From positions 186,001 through 250,000 of the forward strand of contig CAVYVZ010000007.1 of assembly GCA_963772065.1 (NCBI GenBank): 64,000 nucleotides of DNA. The letters are read 5' to 3'. The notes beneath the pieces are model-generated. The model ran no database searches. It saw only the letters and a program-made list of their open reading frames with translations, and was not told the DNA's origin. Below are positions 53,881 to 62,092 of the stretch, piece by piece; within the stretch, counting starts at the first letter, position 1, and every line of letters starts with the position of its first letter. The translations under genes were made by a program, and so were the position numbers. The DNA is from CAVYVZ01 sp963772065. Its GTDB lineage: Bacteria > Acidobacteriota > Vicinamibacteria > Vicinamibacterales > UBA2999.

Positions 53881-54321
53881 ATGCGCGTGATTGCGATTCT
53901 GCTCCTCGCCCTCGCGGCAGCCGGCGCTCGCGTGAGCGCGCATCACGCGTTCGGCGCGGAATTCGATCCCGATGCGCCCGTGAGGCTGCAGGGGAAGATC
54001 GTCAAAGTCGAGTGGGTCAACCCGCACGCCTGGATTCACGTAGAGATCAAGAAACCCGACGGCGCCAGCGAGGTCTGGATGGTGGAAGGCGGGACGCCCA
54101 ACACGCTGCTCCGGCGCGGCCTGAACCGGGACACGCTGACGTACGGCACCGAGATCATCGTCGACGGCTATCAGACGAAAGACCACTCGCTGAAGCGCGC
54201 GAACGGACGTGACGTGACGTTCACCGACGGCCGCAAGCTGTTCATGGGGTCGTCCGGCACCGGCGCCCCGCGCGACGGGCGCGATCCCACCGAGTCCCGT
54301 CGGAAGCCACCCGGGAACTAA
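53881..54321 (+). CDS. DUF6152 family protein
   Basis: 146 residues. A signal peptide (MRVIAILLLALAAAGARVSA) is followed at once by HHAFGAEFDPDAPVRLQGKI, the DUF6152 hallmark of two histidines at the mature N-terminus, which in copper enzymes form a His brace. VKVEWVNPHAWIHVEI and GGTPNTLLRRGLNRDTL complete the domain. The function is unproven; the mature N-terminal His-His makes metal binding plausible. It is the last gene of a three-gene run with the paralogous secreted proteins. Confidence 0.85.
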   Translation: MRVIAILLLALAAAGARVSAHHAFGAEFDPDAPVRLQGKIVKVEWVNPHAWIHVEIKKPDGASEVWMVEGGTPNTLLRRGLNRDTLTYGTEIIVDGYQTKDHSLKRANGRDVTFTDGRKLFMGSSGTGAPRDGRDPTESRRKPPGN

Positions 54322-54362
54322 CGTCGTCCGCTTCGCTCGATGAATCTCGTGACTTCGCCTGT

Positions 54363-54493
54363 CACGAGCCACGAAGCCACGAAGATGCGTTCGACTGCGG
54401 CCTGCGAAGCGAGCCGCCCTCGGCGGCTCAGTCGAACGCATTCTGACCGCAATGATTCTTCGTGCCCTTCGTGATCTTCGTGGCCTTCGTGGT
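54363..54493. repeat. Nested tandem-repeat hairpin element J (CACGAAG)
   Basis: Outer arms carry CCACGAAG CCACGAAG (left) and CTTCGTG-type units repeated four times (right). An inner pair AATGCGTTCGACTG-like/CAGTCGAACGCATT is nested inside, and the centre is a perfect GAGCCGCC/GGCGGCTC hairpin. It sits between convergent genes in a 227-bp gap. The rest of the gap shows nothing I can name. Confidence 0.8.
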
Positions 54494-54548
54494 TGCTTTG
54501 GAAAAGTGCGGTCGTGAGAGTCCGCGAGCGCAGCGCACAAGTAAAGGC

Positions 54549-55026
54549 TTAAGAAAATCCGATCCATCGCCCAGCCGCCGCGACGCCGAACCACAGCATC
54601 AGCGAGACGAGCGCGACGAGTCTGCTTCGATACGGCCCCGCGTACGTGTCGTCGGCCATCGTCACCCTTCGGCGGACGGTGAACGTGAACAGGATCGCCA
54701 CGGGCAGCGTGCTGATCTTCACCCAGAACGCCGTGTTGTAGTAGCACTTGATCGACTCGGACAGGAAGAGCGGAACCCCGGTGGCCATCATCACCAGGAG
54801 CGCGCCGACGAGCCACGGGTGCGCGTCGCGGGCGAGCTGGCGAACGGACTGCTCGCGGAGGCCGGCGCCGAACAGGCGCAGGTCCACGACGAGCAGCGTC
54901 CCGCCCAGGACCGCGAGTGCGAGAAGGTGCACCGACTCGATCACGGGAAACAGCCACGACGACTCGCGAATCGCACTTCCGAGCGCCGTCGCCTCGCACC
55001 ACTCGAAGAACGGGCAGCAGGTTCAT
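54549..55026 (-). CDS. DUF6644-like membrane protein B (frameshifted)
   Basis: Starts MNLLP; after a frame change near base 55005 it reads FFEWCEATALGSAIRESSWLFPVIESVHLL and has four predicted transmembrane segments (LALAVLGGTLLVVDLRL, HPWLVGALLVMMATGVPLFL, WVKISTLPVAILFTFTV, LVALVSLMLWFGVAAAGRW). SESIKCYYNTAFWVKI lies between TM2 and TM3. About 158 residues. The His residue in ESVH and the paralogue's ESTH may bind heme, as in b-type membrane proteins, but this is only a guess. The start overlaps the upstream paralogue's stop. Confidence 0.72.
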
Positions 55027-55562
55027 CGACAGCCGGCGGCCCAGTTGATGAACGCCGACTGCGGCTGGATATCGCAGTCGAACCAGTTGTACGCCGTCAT
55101 TCGGCCGGCGACGATGATGCCTGCCCACAGGACGAGGGACGCGATCGCGGCGACCCTGGCGCCTCGCGGCGGCACAGCCTGCAGGTCCCACGCCGCGACG
55201 GTGGGCCTGACCCGCGTGTGGAAGATCCACACGTTCAGCCCGGCGAGGATCAGCATCGCGACCTTCAGCCTGAAAAAGATGCTGTGATACGTCCTCACGG
55301 GAATGGCGAAGAACAGCAGCGCCCCGGTGACGACCATGATGGCGAAGCCCGCCCTCGTCCATGGCAGGAGGCGTCGAATGACCTCCGATGCCGGCACCTG
55401 TCGCATGGTCAGGCCGAGCAGCCGCAGATCGAGCATCACGGCCGTGCCGACGAAGAGGCACAGCGTCAGCACATGCGTCGACTCCACGAGGGGATACATG
55501 TACTGGGACTCGTGAAGCGCAATGCTGGCGCGCGTGCTCGCGAGCCACTGCACGAAGGTCAC
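55023..55562 (-). CDS. DUF6644-like membrane protein A
   Basis: 179 residues, from a GTG overlapping the quinoprotein stop. FVQWLASTRASIALHESQYMYPLVESTHVL begins the protein; about four transmembrane segments follow, with LDLRLLGL and FRLKVAMLILAGLNVWIFH. ESQYMYPLVESTH and the paralogue's ESSWLFPVIESVH correspond, so conserved His residues line the same helices. It probably anchors or passes electrons for the coexpressed PQQ protein, an inference from operon context. Confidence 0.75.
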   Translation of the reverse strand: MTFVQWLASTRASIALHESQYMYPLVESTHVLTLCLFVGTAVMLDLRLLGLTMRQVPASEVIRRLLPWTRAGFAIMVVTGALLFFAIPVRTYHSIFFRLKVAMLILAGLNVWIFHTRVRPTVAAWDLQAVPPRGARVAAIASLVLWAGIIVAGRMTAYNWFDCDIQPQSAFINWAAGCR

Positions 55563-57362
55563 TTCCTCACCTCGAACGCCAGAAGCACGTTCCCGGGCTT
55601 GCCCAGGAACTGACCGTAGCCGGAGTTCGTGAACACCATCCCATCGACCGCCACCGGCCCAGCGGCATCGATGGAGCCTCCATTGGCCTTGACGCGATTG
55701 ACTGTCTCGAACTCGCGTGCGGTGTCGAAGGCCCAGACGATGCTGCCGTCGCGTGTCGAGTAGGCGCGTAGATGACCGTCCAGCGAGCCGGCGAAGACCA
55801 CGCCCGGAATGACCGTGATGGCTGCGGACTGCGCGCCCACGCAGCCCCGTCCGCCGCTGCAGCTCAGTGGAGGCGCGGGCGCGTGCCAGACCTGTTCGCC
55901 GGTGGCGATGCGCAGGGCAAAGAGGCCGCGCGGTGTCGCGCCGCGTTCGAGGACGTCGGACACCGGAACGTAGACATGTTCGTCATCGGACGCAATGCCC
56001 CATTCGATTCCGCCGAGGAGCCCACCTTTGCCGGCCCGGAACTGCCACACGACTGATCCTTCCTTGTCAGGATCCAGTCCGTACACCACACCTGACTTCT
56101 GCGCGACCACCAGCAGACTTCGGCCGGCAGACGTCCGGCGGAGGATCGGTGAGCTGCCGAAGTCGAAGTCGGGGCCAACCTCTTTCGGGCAGTTCGGGTT
56201 GTCGTCGCGGCAGTTCACGACGAAGACGTCGTTGGGCGTGAGCTGTCGTATCCAGCGGATGCTCCCGGTATCCACGTCGAGCGCGAGGATTGCGTCGCTC
56301 GTCCTCGTCGCCGGCTCCGAGTACGCGTTGCCGGTTCCGATGTAGAGGGTCCGGCGCGCAGCGTCGATGGTCGGCGCCGTCCACGTGGCCGCCCCCGACG
56401 GGCCGTGAAGCTGCGTACCGGTCGGCGTCTTTCGGGTCGGACGCGCGGGCTCGGCGAATCGTGTGCGTCTGCCAAATGACCGCGCCCGTTGCCGTATCGA
56501 TCGCGGCCACGCTGCCGCGGAACGTGCAGCACTCGTACCCCGCCTTCGCGCCCGCGCCCTCCTCCCACGAGGACACCGGCACGTACAAGCGGTTGCCGTG
56601 CAACGCGGGCGCGCCCGTGATGCGCGCGGATTCGTGCGAATCGAGCCTCCGGGTCCAGAGGGGCGCACCCGTCGACGCGTCGAGCGCGTGGACCGTCGCG
56701 GCCAGGTCGCCGAAGAACACGGCGTACCTCGGCGGCGCCGCGCCGGAAATCGAGCCGATGCTGATCGCCGTGCGGACGCCGGCCGGCGCCGTGTACGACC
56801 AGTGAACGCAGCCGCGCCGGGCATCGAGCGAATACACCACTCCGGGAGCGCTGCCGACGAACACCCGGCCGGCGGCAACCGCGGGCTGCGCGTACGCGAC
56901 GGTCGCGCCGGGGAACCCGAAGGCCCACTTCAAGGCCAGCTTCGGCACATCGGCGGCGTCGAGGCCCGCCTGTTTCTGGAAGCGGCTGTTCTCCGCGTCG
57001 AGGCCCCACCCACTCCAGCGAGGCCCCCCGGTCGGATCGCGCAAAGGCGCCGCCTCGCACAGCGGGGGCTGCCCCGCGCCCGCGCCGCGCTTTGCCGGCG
57101 TCCCCAGCATGTCGGCGATGGCCCGCTTGTCCGCCGCGCTCAGTCCTCGCGCCTGAACCGCCATCGTGCCGGCGATCATCACGGCAAGGATGTCCTCGGG
57201 CGTCTTCAGCTGGAGCGTCTGGCGATCGGGCGCGCGCACCTCCGAGCCGTCATGGCAGGCAGCGCAATTCGCCTTGTAGAGGGCGGCCGGATCGCTTTGA
57301 GCCAGCGCGGATGCGGACGACAGAACGGCCGCGGCAACGGCGGTCGAGAAAAGGGTCTTCAT
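55559..57362 (-). CDS. PQQ-type beta-propeller dehydrogenase with N-terminal heme c (frameshifted)
   Basis: About 600 residues. The signal peptide (MKTLFSTAVAAAVLSSASALA) is followed by a small cytochrome c domain (YKANCAACHDGSE). A quinoprotein propeller begins with WSGWGLDAENSRFQ, and its W-motif blades include YSLDARRGCVHWSY, HALDASTGAPLWTR, AIDTATGAVIWQT and RAYSTRDGSIVWAF. The frame changes near base 56440, with the blades resuming intact. GYECCTFRGS holds the adjacent Cys pair often seen in PQQ alcohol dehydrogenases. Likely a periplasmic alcohol or polyvinyl-alcohol-type dehydrogenase passing electrons to a cytochrome. It is the first gene of a three-gene operon with the DUF6644-like proteins. 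Confidence 0.87.
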
Positions 57363-57413
57363 GCGTTGTCCGTGACACGCGAATCCTGCGCCGGACGACG
57401 GTAAACTGGCAAG

Positions 57414-59381
57414 GTGAATCTCCCCGCCGCGCCGGCTGATGCGCTGAAGATCGCCGTCGGTGCTGCATTCTCCGATACCGGCGCCCTCGCCCGTGCGGTG
57501 AATGGCTACGAGCCCCGAGCGGGGCAGCGCGCGATGGCGGAGGCGGTCGCATCGGTGATCGAGTCTGGCGGGACCTTGCTCGTCGAGGCAGGCACCGGGA
57601 CGGGCAAGACGCTCGCGTATCTGATCCCGGCCATTCTCAGCGGCCGCCGCGTACTTGTCTCCACCGGAACGAAGAACCTGCAGGAGCAGATCTTCTTCAA
57701 GGATCTTCCGGCCCTGCGGAACGCGCTTGGACCTTCCGTTCACCGCCACGCTGATGAAAGGCCGGTCCAATTACCTCTGTCTCCACCGCTTCGAGCAGGT
57801 ACAAGATGACCGAAGCGCCCGACACATTTCTTCTGCCGATGCTCGAGGACTGGGCGAAGGAGACGCAGACCGGCGATCGCGCGGAGCTCCGCGACCTCCC
57901 TGAAGATCTGCCGCTCTGGAAAGAGATCGCGGCGACCGCGGAAACCTGTCTCGGCGCGGAGTGCCCGCAGTTCGACACCTGCTTCGTCACCCGCATGCGC
58001 CAGCGCGCCGCCGAGTCCGACGTCGTCATCGTCAACCACCATTTGCTGTGTGCCGACGCGTCCATCCGGCAGAGCGCCTACGGCGAAGTGATTCCGAGCT
58101 GCCCGACCCTCGTGGTCGACGAGGCGCACCAGCTCGAGGACGTGGCGACGCAGGACTTCGGCGTGGCAGTCAGCAACTACCGAGTGGATGACTTGGTGCG
58201 CGATGCCGACAGCGTAGGGCGGGCCTTTGCGGCCCGCCAAGCCGACGAGGTGGCCCGCGATCTCGAACGCATCGCCGATCGCGCCCGCATATTCTTCGCT
58301 GGCCTGCAGCTCGCGCCGCGCAAGGAGGATCGCGCTCGTTACACCGCAGAATCAATCTCGGAGTTCTTCCAGGATGGCATGATGCTCGTCGGAGCGCTCG
58401 ACGGGCTGGAGGCCACACTGGCGCTGGCGCTCAAGCGTCCCGCCGAACCCGGGGCGATCAGCGAAGCCAACGAAGATGCCGAAGCGCTCATGCGGCGCGC
58501 CGGGAGAGATCCGCGACGACCTGAAGCTCCTGCTTCGCGCGAGCGATCCAGACTTCGTCTACTACCTCGAGATGCGAGCCCGGGGGGTGTTCCTCCGGGC
58601 GGCCCCGATCGACGTCTCCCGGATCGTGCAGGATGCGCTGTTCAACCGCATGCGCGCCATCGTGCTCACCTCCGCCACGCTCGCCGTGGACGGATCGTTC
58701 GAGTACGTCCGCGGGCGCCTCGGCATCAGGCACCCCGAGGAGCTCCGCGTCGCATCGGAGTTCGACTACGCCAGCCAGGCGATTCTGTACCTGCCGCGTC
58801 GAATGCCGCCGCCACGCAACCCGAGGTTCGCCGAGTCGGTGGCCCGTGAAGTGATCGAGATCCTCAAGCGGACCGAAGGCCGCGCATTCGTCCTCTTCAC
58901 GAGCTACTCGGTGCTGCACATCGTGCAGCAGTTCGTCGAGATGGCGGTCCCGTATCCGGTCTTCGTCCAGGGGACCCTCCCGCGATCGGCGCTCATCGAG
59001 CAGTTTCGGCGCACGTCGAATGCGGTCCTTCTCGCCACTTCGAGCTTCTGGCAGGGTGTCGACGTCGTCGGGGAAGCACTGAGCTGCGTCATCATCGACA
59101 AGCTGCCGTTCGCGTCGCCTTCCGACCCGGTCACGGGGGCACGCATCGAGGCGATTACGGCGCGCGGCGGCGACGCATTCAGCGAGTATCAGGTTCCGCT
59201 CGCGATCCTCACGCTTCAGCAGGGGCTCGGGCGTCTCATCCGCCACCGGCACGATCGGGGCGTGCTTGCCGTGCTCGATCCCAGGCTTCGGACCATGGGA
59301 TACGGCCGCCGGTTCCTGGATTCGCTGCCGCCGGCGCCCGTCACCAGCGACATCCGCGATATCGACCAGTTCTTCCAGTAA
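57414..59381 (+). CDS. dinG: DinG-type ATP-dependent helicase (three frameshifts)
   Basis: About 656 residues from a GTG. Walker A EAGTGTGKTLAYLIP lies near residue 60, VVDEAHQLEDVA (DEAH) near 234, SATLAVDGSFEYV is motif III, and QGTLPRSALIEQFRR, SSFWQGVDVVGEAL and QGLGRLIRHRHDRGVL are motifs IV-VI. Cysteines in LGAECPQFDTCF may form the XPD-like iron-sulfur site. The frame changes near bases 57732, 57803 and 58497, each time with family sequence resuming. Function: 5'-3' DNA/RNA-DNA helicase of the XPD/DinG group in repair or R-loop removal. Confidence 0.9.
58218..58238. repeat. Perfect inverted repeat inside dinG
   Basis: GGCGGGCC and GGCCCGCC enclose TTTGC, an 8-bp perfect stem in the coding sequence for VGRAFAARQAD. 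The frame is kept. It looks like a REP-type stem, but one copy in coding DNA is weak evidence. Confidence 0.35.
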
Positions 59382-59444
59382 GATGAACTGCAGGCGGAGC
59401 CAGTTCGCGACGTCAGCTCAGCTTTACAAATACGGAGGAGTCAT

Positions 59445-60395
59445 ATGCGGACGCATCTGAGCCGCGGCGTGCTTGCGCTCGTCGTGGCACTCGGCCTGGC
59501 CGCGCCGGCCGCCGCGCAGTCGACCGGCATGGTGAAGGGCAAGGTCGTGGACGCGAAGGGTGAGGTAGTCGAAGGCGCGAAAGTCCTGATCGAGTTCGCC
59601 GAAGGCACCAGCCGGAAGCACGAGACCAAGACGAACAAGAAGGGCGAGTTCATCCAGATCGGTCTATTCCCCGGCCCCTACAAGGTCACCGCCTCCAAGG
59701 AAGGCGTCGGCGCGCAGATGTTCGAGGTCCGCGTCCGGATCGGAGCGGCCGCTGAAGTGAACTTCCAGCTTTCGCCGCAGTCCGGCCTGAGCGACGAGGA
59801 CAAGAAGAAGCAGGCCGCGTTGACAGGCTCGCTCACCGCCGGCGAGGCGCTGATCAAGGAAGGGAAGCACGACGAGGCGATCGCGAAGTTCAACGAGGCA
59901 ATCGCCGTGCTGCCGGCGTGCCACGTCTGCTACTACTACATCGGCTTCGCGCACGCCCAGAAGCAGCAGTACGCCGAGGCGGAAGCCGCGTACAAGAAGG
60001 CCATCGAGGTGAAGCCCGATTTCGCCGAGGCCTACAACGCACTCGCCGGCGTGTACAACACGCAGAAGAAGTACGAAGAAGCGCTCGCGGCGAGCGCGAA
60101 GGCCGCGGAACTTGCGGGCGCGGGCGGCGCGGGCGGCGGCAATGCCTCGGCGATCTACAACCAGGGCGTCACGCTCTGGAACGCGCAGAAGTTCCCCGAG
60201 GCGAAGGCGCAATTCGAGAAGGCGGTCGCGCTCGATCCGAACATGGCCGAAGCGTGGTACCAGCTTGGTATGGCGAACCTGAATACCGGCGACATGACCG
60301 GCGCCGTGACAGCGTTCGAGGGGTACCTCAAGGCGGCTCCGAACGGACCCAAGGCGGCGGAAGCGAAGACGATCATTTCGCAACTCAAGAAATAG
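59445..60395 (+). CDS. Secreted carboxypeptidase-regulatory-like/TPR protein
   Basis: 316 residues. A signal peptide (MRTHLSRGVLALVVALGLAAPAAA) is followed by a carboxypeptidase-regulatory-like beta sandwich (MVKGKVVDAKGEVVEGAKVL, GEFIQIGLFPGPYKVTASKEG). Four to five TPRs follow (AGEALIKEGKHDEAIAKFNEA, AYKKAIEVKPDFAEAYNAL, AQFEKAVALDPNMAEAWYQLG). It likely acts as a periplasmic scaffold. A GGAGGAG lies upstream of the ATG. The TAG stop opens repeat element K. Confidence 0.83.
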   Translation: MRTHLSRGVLALVVALGLAAPAAAQSTGMVKGKVVDAKGEVVEGAKVLIEFAEGTSRKHETKTNKKGEFIQIGLFPGPYKVTASKEGVGAQMFEVRVRIGAAAEVNFQLSPQSGLSDEDKKKQAALTGSLTAGEALIKEGKHDEAIAKFNEAIAVLPACHVCYYYIGFAHAQKQQYAEAEAAYKKAIEVKPDFAEAYNALAGVYNTQKKYEEALAASAKAAELAGAGGAGGGNASAIYNQGVTLWNAQKFPEAKAQFEKAVALDPNMAEAWYQLGMANLNTGDMTGAVTAFEGYLKAAPNGPKAAEAKTIISQLKK

Positions 60396-60428
60396 GCTTA
60401 GGGCTCAAGGCTCAAGCCTTAAGCCATG
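60393..60428. repeat. TTAAGGC hairpin element K filling the gap before yggS
   Basis: TAGGCTTAGGGCTCAAGG and the inverted CTCAAGCCTTAAGCC. It begins with the TAG stop of the TPR gene and ends at the ATG of yggS, so the element occupies the full intergenic space, including the ribosome-binding region. Unit type matches element H. Confidence 0.85.
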
Positions 60429-61118
60429 TCGTCCATTTCCAGCCGGTTGGCCGAGGTACGGGAGCGCATAGCCGCTGCCGCCCGGTCGGCCGGCCGGAAC
60501 CCCTCCTCTATCCGGCTCGTTGCCGTCTCCAAGACTTTTCCTCTCGAGGCCGTCCGCGAGGCGTGGCTGGCGGGTCAGCGCGACTTCGGTGAAAACCGGG
60601 TCCAGGAAGCCCTACAGAAGATCGGCGCATCGGCCGACCTAACGATCAGGTGGCATCTCCTCGGCCACCTGCAGACGAACAAGGCGCGCAAGGCCGCTCT
60701 GGCGTTTTCGGTGATCCAATCAGTGGACAGCGTCGATCTGCTCCGGAAGCTGGACCAGGCGGCGATCGAGGCCGGGACGCGGCCGGAACTGCTCGTACAG
60801 GTGGATCTGGCCCGGGAGGCGACGAAGTTTGGAGCGCCGAGGGACGAGGCCCGCCGCGTGCTCGAGGCCGCAGCGGGCTGCCAGGCCGTCAGGGTGACCG
60901 GGCTCATGACGTTGCCTCCCTTGCCCGATATTCCGGAAGACGCTCGTCCCTGGTTTCGCCAGCTCCGGGAGCTGCGCGACGGCCTGAGGGCCGACGGCGT
61001 TCCCGGGGACATGCTCGAGGAGCTGTCGATGGGCATGAGCGGGGATTTCGAGGTCGCCGTCCAGGAAGGGGCGACGATCGTTCGCGTGGGAACGGCGATC
61101 TTTGGGAGCCGGGAGTGA
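60426..61118 (+). CDS. yggS: Pyridoxal phosphate homeostasis protein (YggS/PLPBP)
   Basis: 230 residues, full length. LVAVSKTFPLEAVREAW holds the PLP-binding Lys, FGENRVQEALQKI the conserved FGENYVQE-like motif, WHLLGHLQTNKARKA the family motif, and LSMGMSGDFEVAVQEGATIVRVGTAIFG the C-terminal phosphate site. It buffers PLP and affects amino-acid metabolism. The ATG lies at the end of repeat element K and there is no separate Shine-Dalgarno site. DivIVA and DUF167 genes follow, as in the common yggS cell-division neighbourhood. Confidence 0.95.
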   Translation: MSSISSRLAEVRERIAAAARSAGRNPSSIRLVAVSKTFPLEAVREAWLAGQRDFGENRVQEALQKIGASADLTIRWHLLGHLQTNKARKAALAFSVIQSVDSVDLLRKLDQAAIEAGTRPELLVQVDLAREATKFGAPRDEARRVLEAAAGCQAVRVTGLMTLPPLPDIPEDARPWFRQLRELRDGLRADGVPGDMLEELSMGMSGDFEVAVQEGATIVRVGTAIFGSRE

Positions 61119-61660
61119 TGATGGACGACAAGCTGCAGCCCGAACGTCCGATGAAGGTCACGCCGCTCGATCTGCGGCAGTCGCGCTTCAAGACGGCGAT
61201 GCGCGGCTACGACAAGACCGAGGTGACGGCGCTCCTCGAGGCGGTGGCCGATGACTACGAGAACACCCTGCGCGACAACGATCGGCTGCGCCAGGAGATG
61301 TCGCGCCTCGAGGCGGTGCTGACGCAGCATCGCGAGCTCGAGGGCAGCCTGAAAAGCACGCTGATCAGCGCGCAGAAAGTGGCCGACGACCTGCGCGACA
61401 CGGCACAGGCCGAAGCGCTGCGGATCATCCGCGAGGCGGAAGGACGCGCCGAGCTGCTGCAGCACAAGGCGTTGTCGCGGCTCGAGGACGTGCAGCGCGA
61501 GATCGATGGCTTGAAGATGAAGCGGCGCGAGACCGAAACGGGCGTGGAAGCCCTCATCTCGACGCTGCAGAACACCCTCGAGTTCATCCGCGATCAGGAA
61601 TCGCGTGACGATCGCCTCGTCGCGCACCGCCCCGTCGTCGAAATCGCCCGGCCTGCGTAA
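61118..61660 (+). CDS. DivIVA-domain protein
   Basis: 180 residues. MKVTPLDLRQSRFKTAMRGYDKTEVTALLEAVADDYE is the N-terminal DivIVA lipid-binding domain with the FxxxxRGYDxxEV motif. Long coiled coil follows (LEAVLTQHRELEGSLKSTLI and ALSRLEDVQREIDGLKMKRR). Such proteins mark curved membranes at poles or septa. ATG overlaps the yggS stop (TGATG), so the two are coupled. The TAA stop is directly followed by repeat element L. Confidence 0.9.
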   Translation: MMDDKLQPERPMKVTPLDLRQSRFKTAMRGYDKTEVTALLEAVADDYENTLRDNDRLRQEMSRLEAVLTQHRELEGSLKSTLISAQKVADDLRDTAQAEALRIIREAEGRAELLQHKALSRLEDVQREIDGLKMKRRETETGVEALISTLQNTLEFIRDQESRDDRLVAHRPVVEIARPA

Positions 61661-61733
61661 CCAATTTTGATTTTTGGCTTTTGATTTTTGATTTCAACCA
61701 AATCAAAAATCAAAGATCAGAAATCAAAAATGG
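61658..61733. repeat. AT-rich heptad hairpin element L (TTTTGAT)
   Basis: After TAA the sequence reads CCAATTTTGATTTTTGG, more TTTTGAT units, then AACC, and the inverted AAATCAAAAATCAAAGATCA with AAATCAAAAATGG. The arms pair over about 30 bases. The ATG of the DUF167 gene lies in the right arm, and its ribosome-binding region is inside the repeat. The AT content contrasts sharply with the surrounding GC-rich DNA. Confidence 0.92.
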
Positions 61734-61996
61734 ACAGCGTGATTCTGACCATTCGCGTGATCCCGCGGGCCGGTCGATCCGGACCCGCGGGCATCCGCGA
61801 CCATGCCTTCCTGATTCGCCTCAACGCCCCGCCTGTCGAAGGCGCCGCCAACGCCGAGTTGATCGACGTCCTGGCGGACCTGCTCGACGTGCCGAAGCGC
61901 AACGTCACGATCGTCAGCGGCGAACGCAGCCGCCTGAAGCGCGTGCGAATAATCGGCATTACGCTCGAACGCGCGCGCGCGATTCTCCATTCCTGA
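61730..61996 (+). CDS. DUF167 (YggU) family protein
   Basis: 88 residues. VILTIRVIPRAGRSGPAG, HAFLIRLNAPPVEGAANAEL, DVLADLLDVPKRNVTIVSGER and SRLKRVRIIGI are the standard DUF167 blocks. The function is unknown despite wide conservation; it is often next to yggS and divIVA, as here. Its start codon is inside hairpin L and its TGA stop opens hairpin M. The lack of an ordinary Shine-Dalgarno site may make it depend on AT-rich, S1-type initiation. Confidence 0.9.
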   Translation: MDSVILTIRVIPRAGRSGPAGIRDHAFLIRLNAPPVEGAANAELIDVLADLLDVPKRNVTIVSGERSRLKRVRIIGITLERARAILHS

Positions 61997-62092
61997 ACCA
62001 CGAAAACACGAAAATCACGAAAACATCACAAACAGATTCGTGTCTTTCGTGCGTTTCGTGGTTTCAAATCTAGAATCAAGAACCAGGAATGA
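61994..62092. repeat. CACGAAAA hairpin element M and adjacent heptads
   Basis: From the TGA stop: TGAACCACGAAAACACG, AAAATCACGAAAAC, then after a short loop GATTCGTGTCTTTCGTGCG and TTTCGTGGTTTC. The arms pair over about 28 bases. A second short run, AGAATCA AGAACCA GGAATGA, leads into the hutI ATG and supplies its AGGA. Confidence 0.88.

Noticed and set aside
60393..61733. Repeat hairpins as ordinary rho-independent terminators
   Set aside because: They have no T tract after the stem, and some lie directly at the start codon of a gene in the same operon or between divergent promoters.
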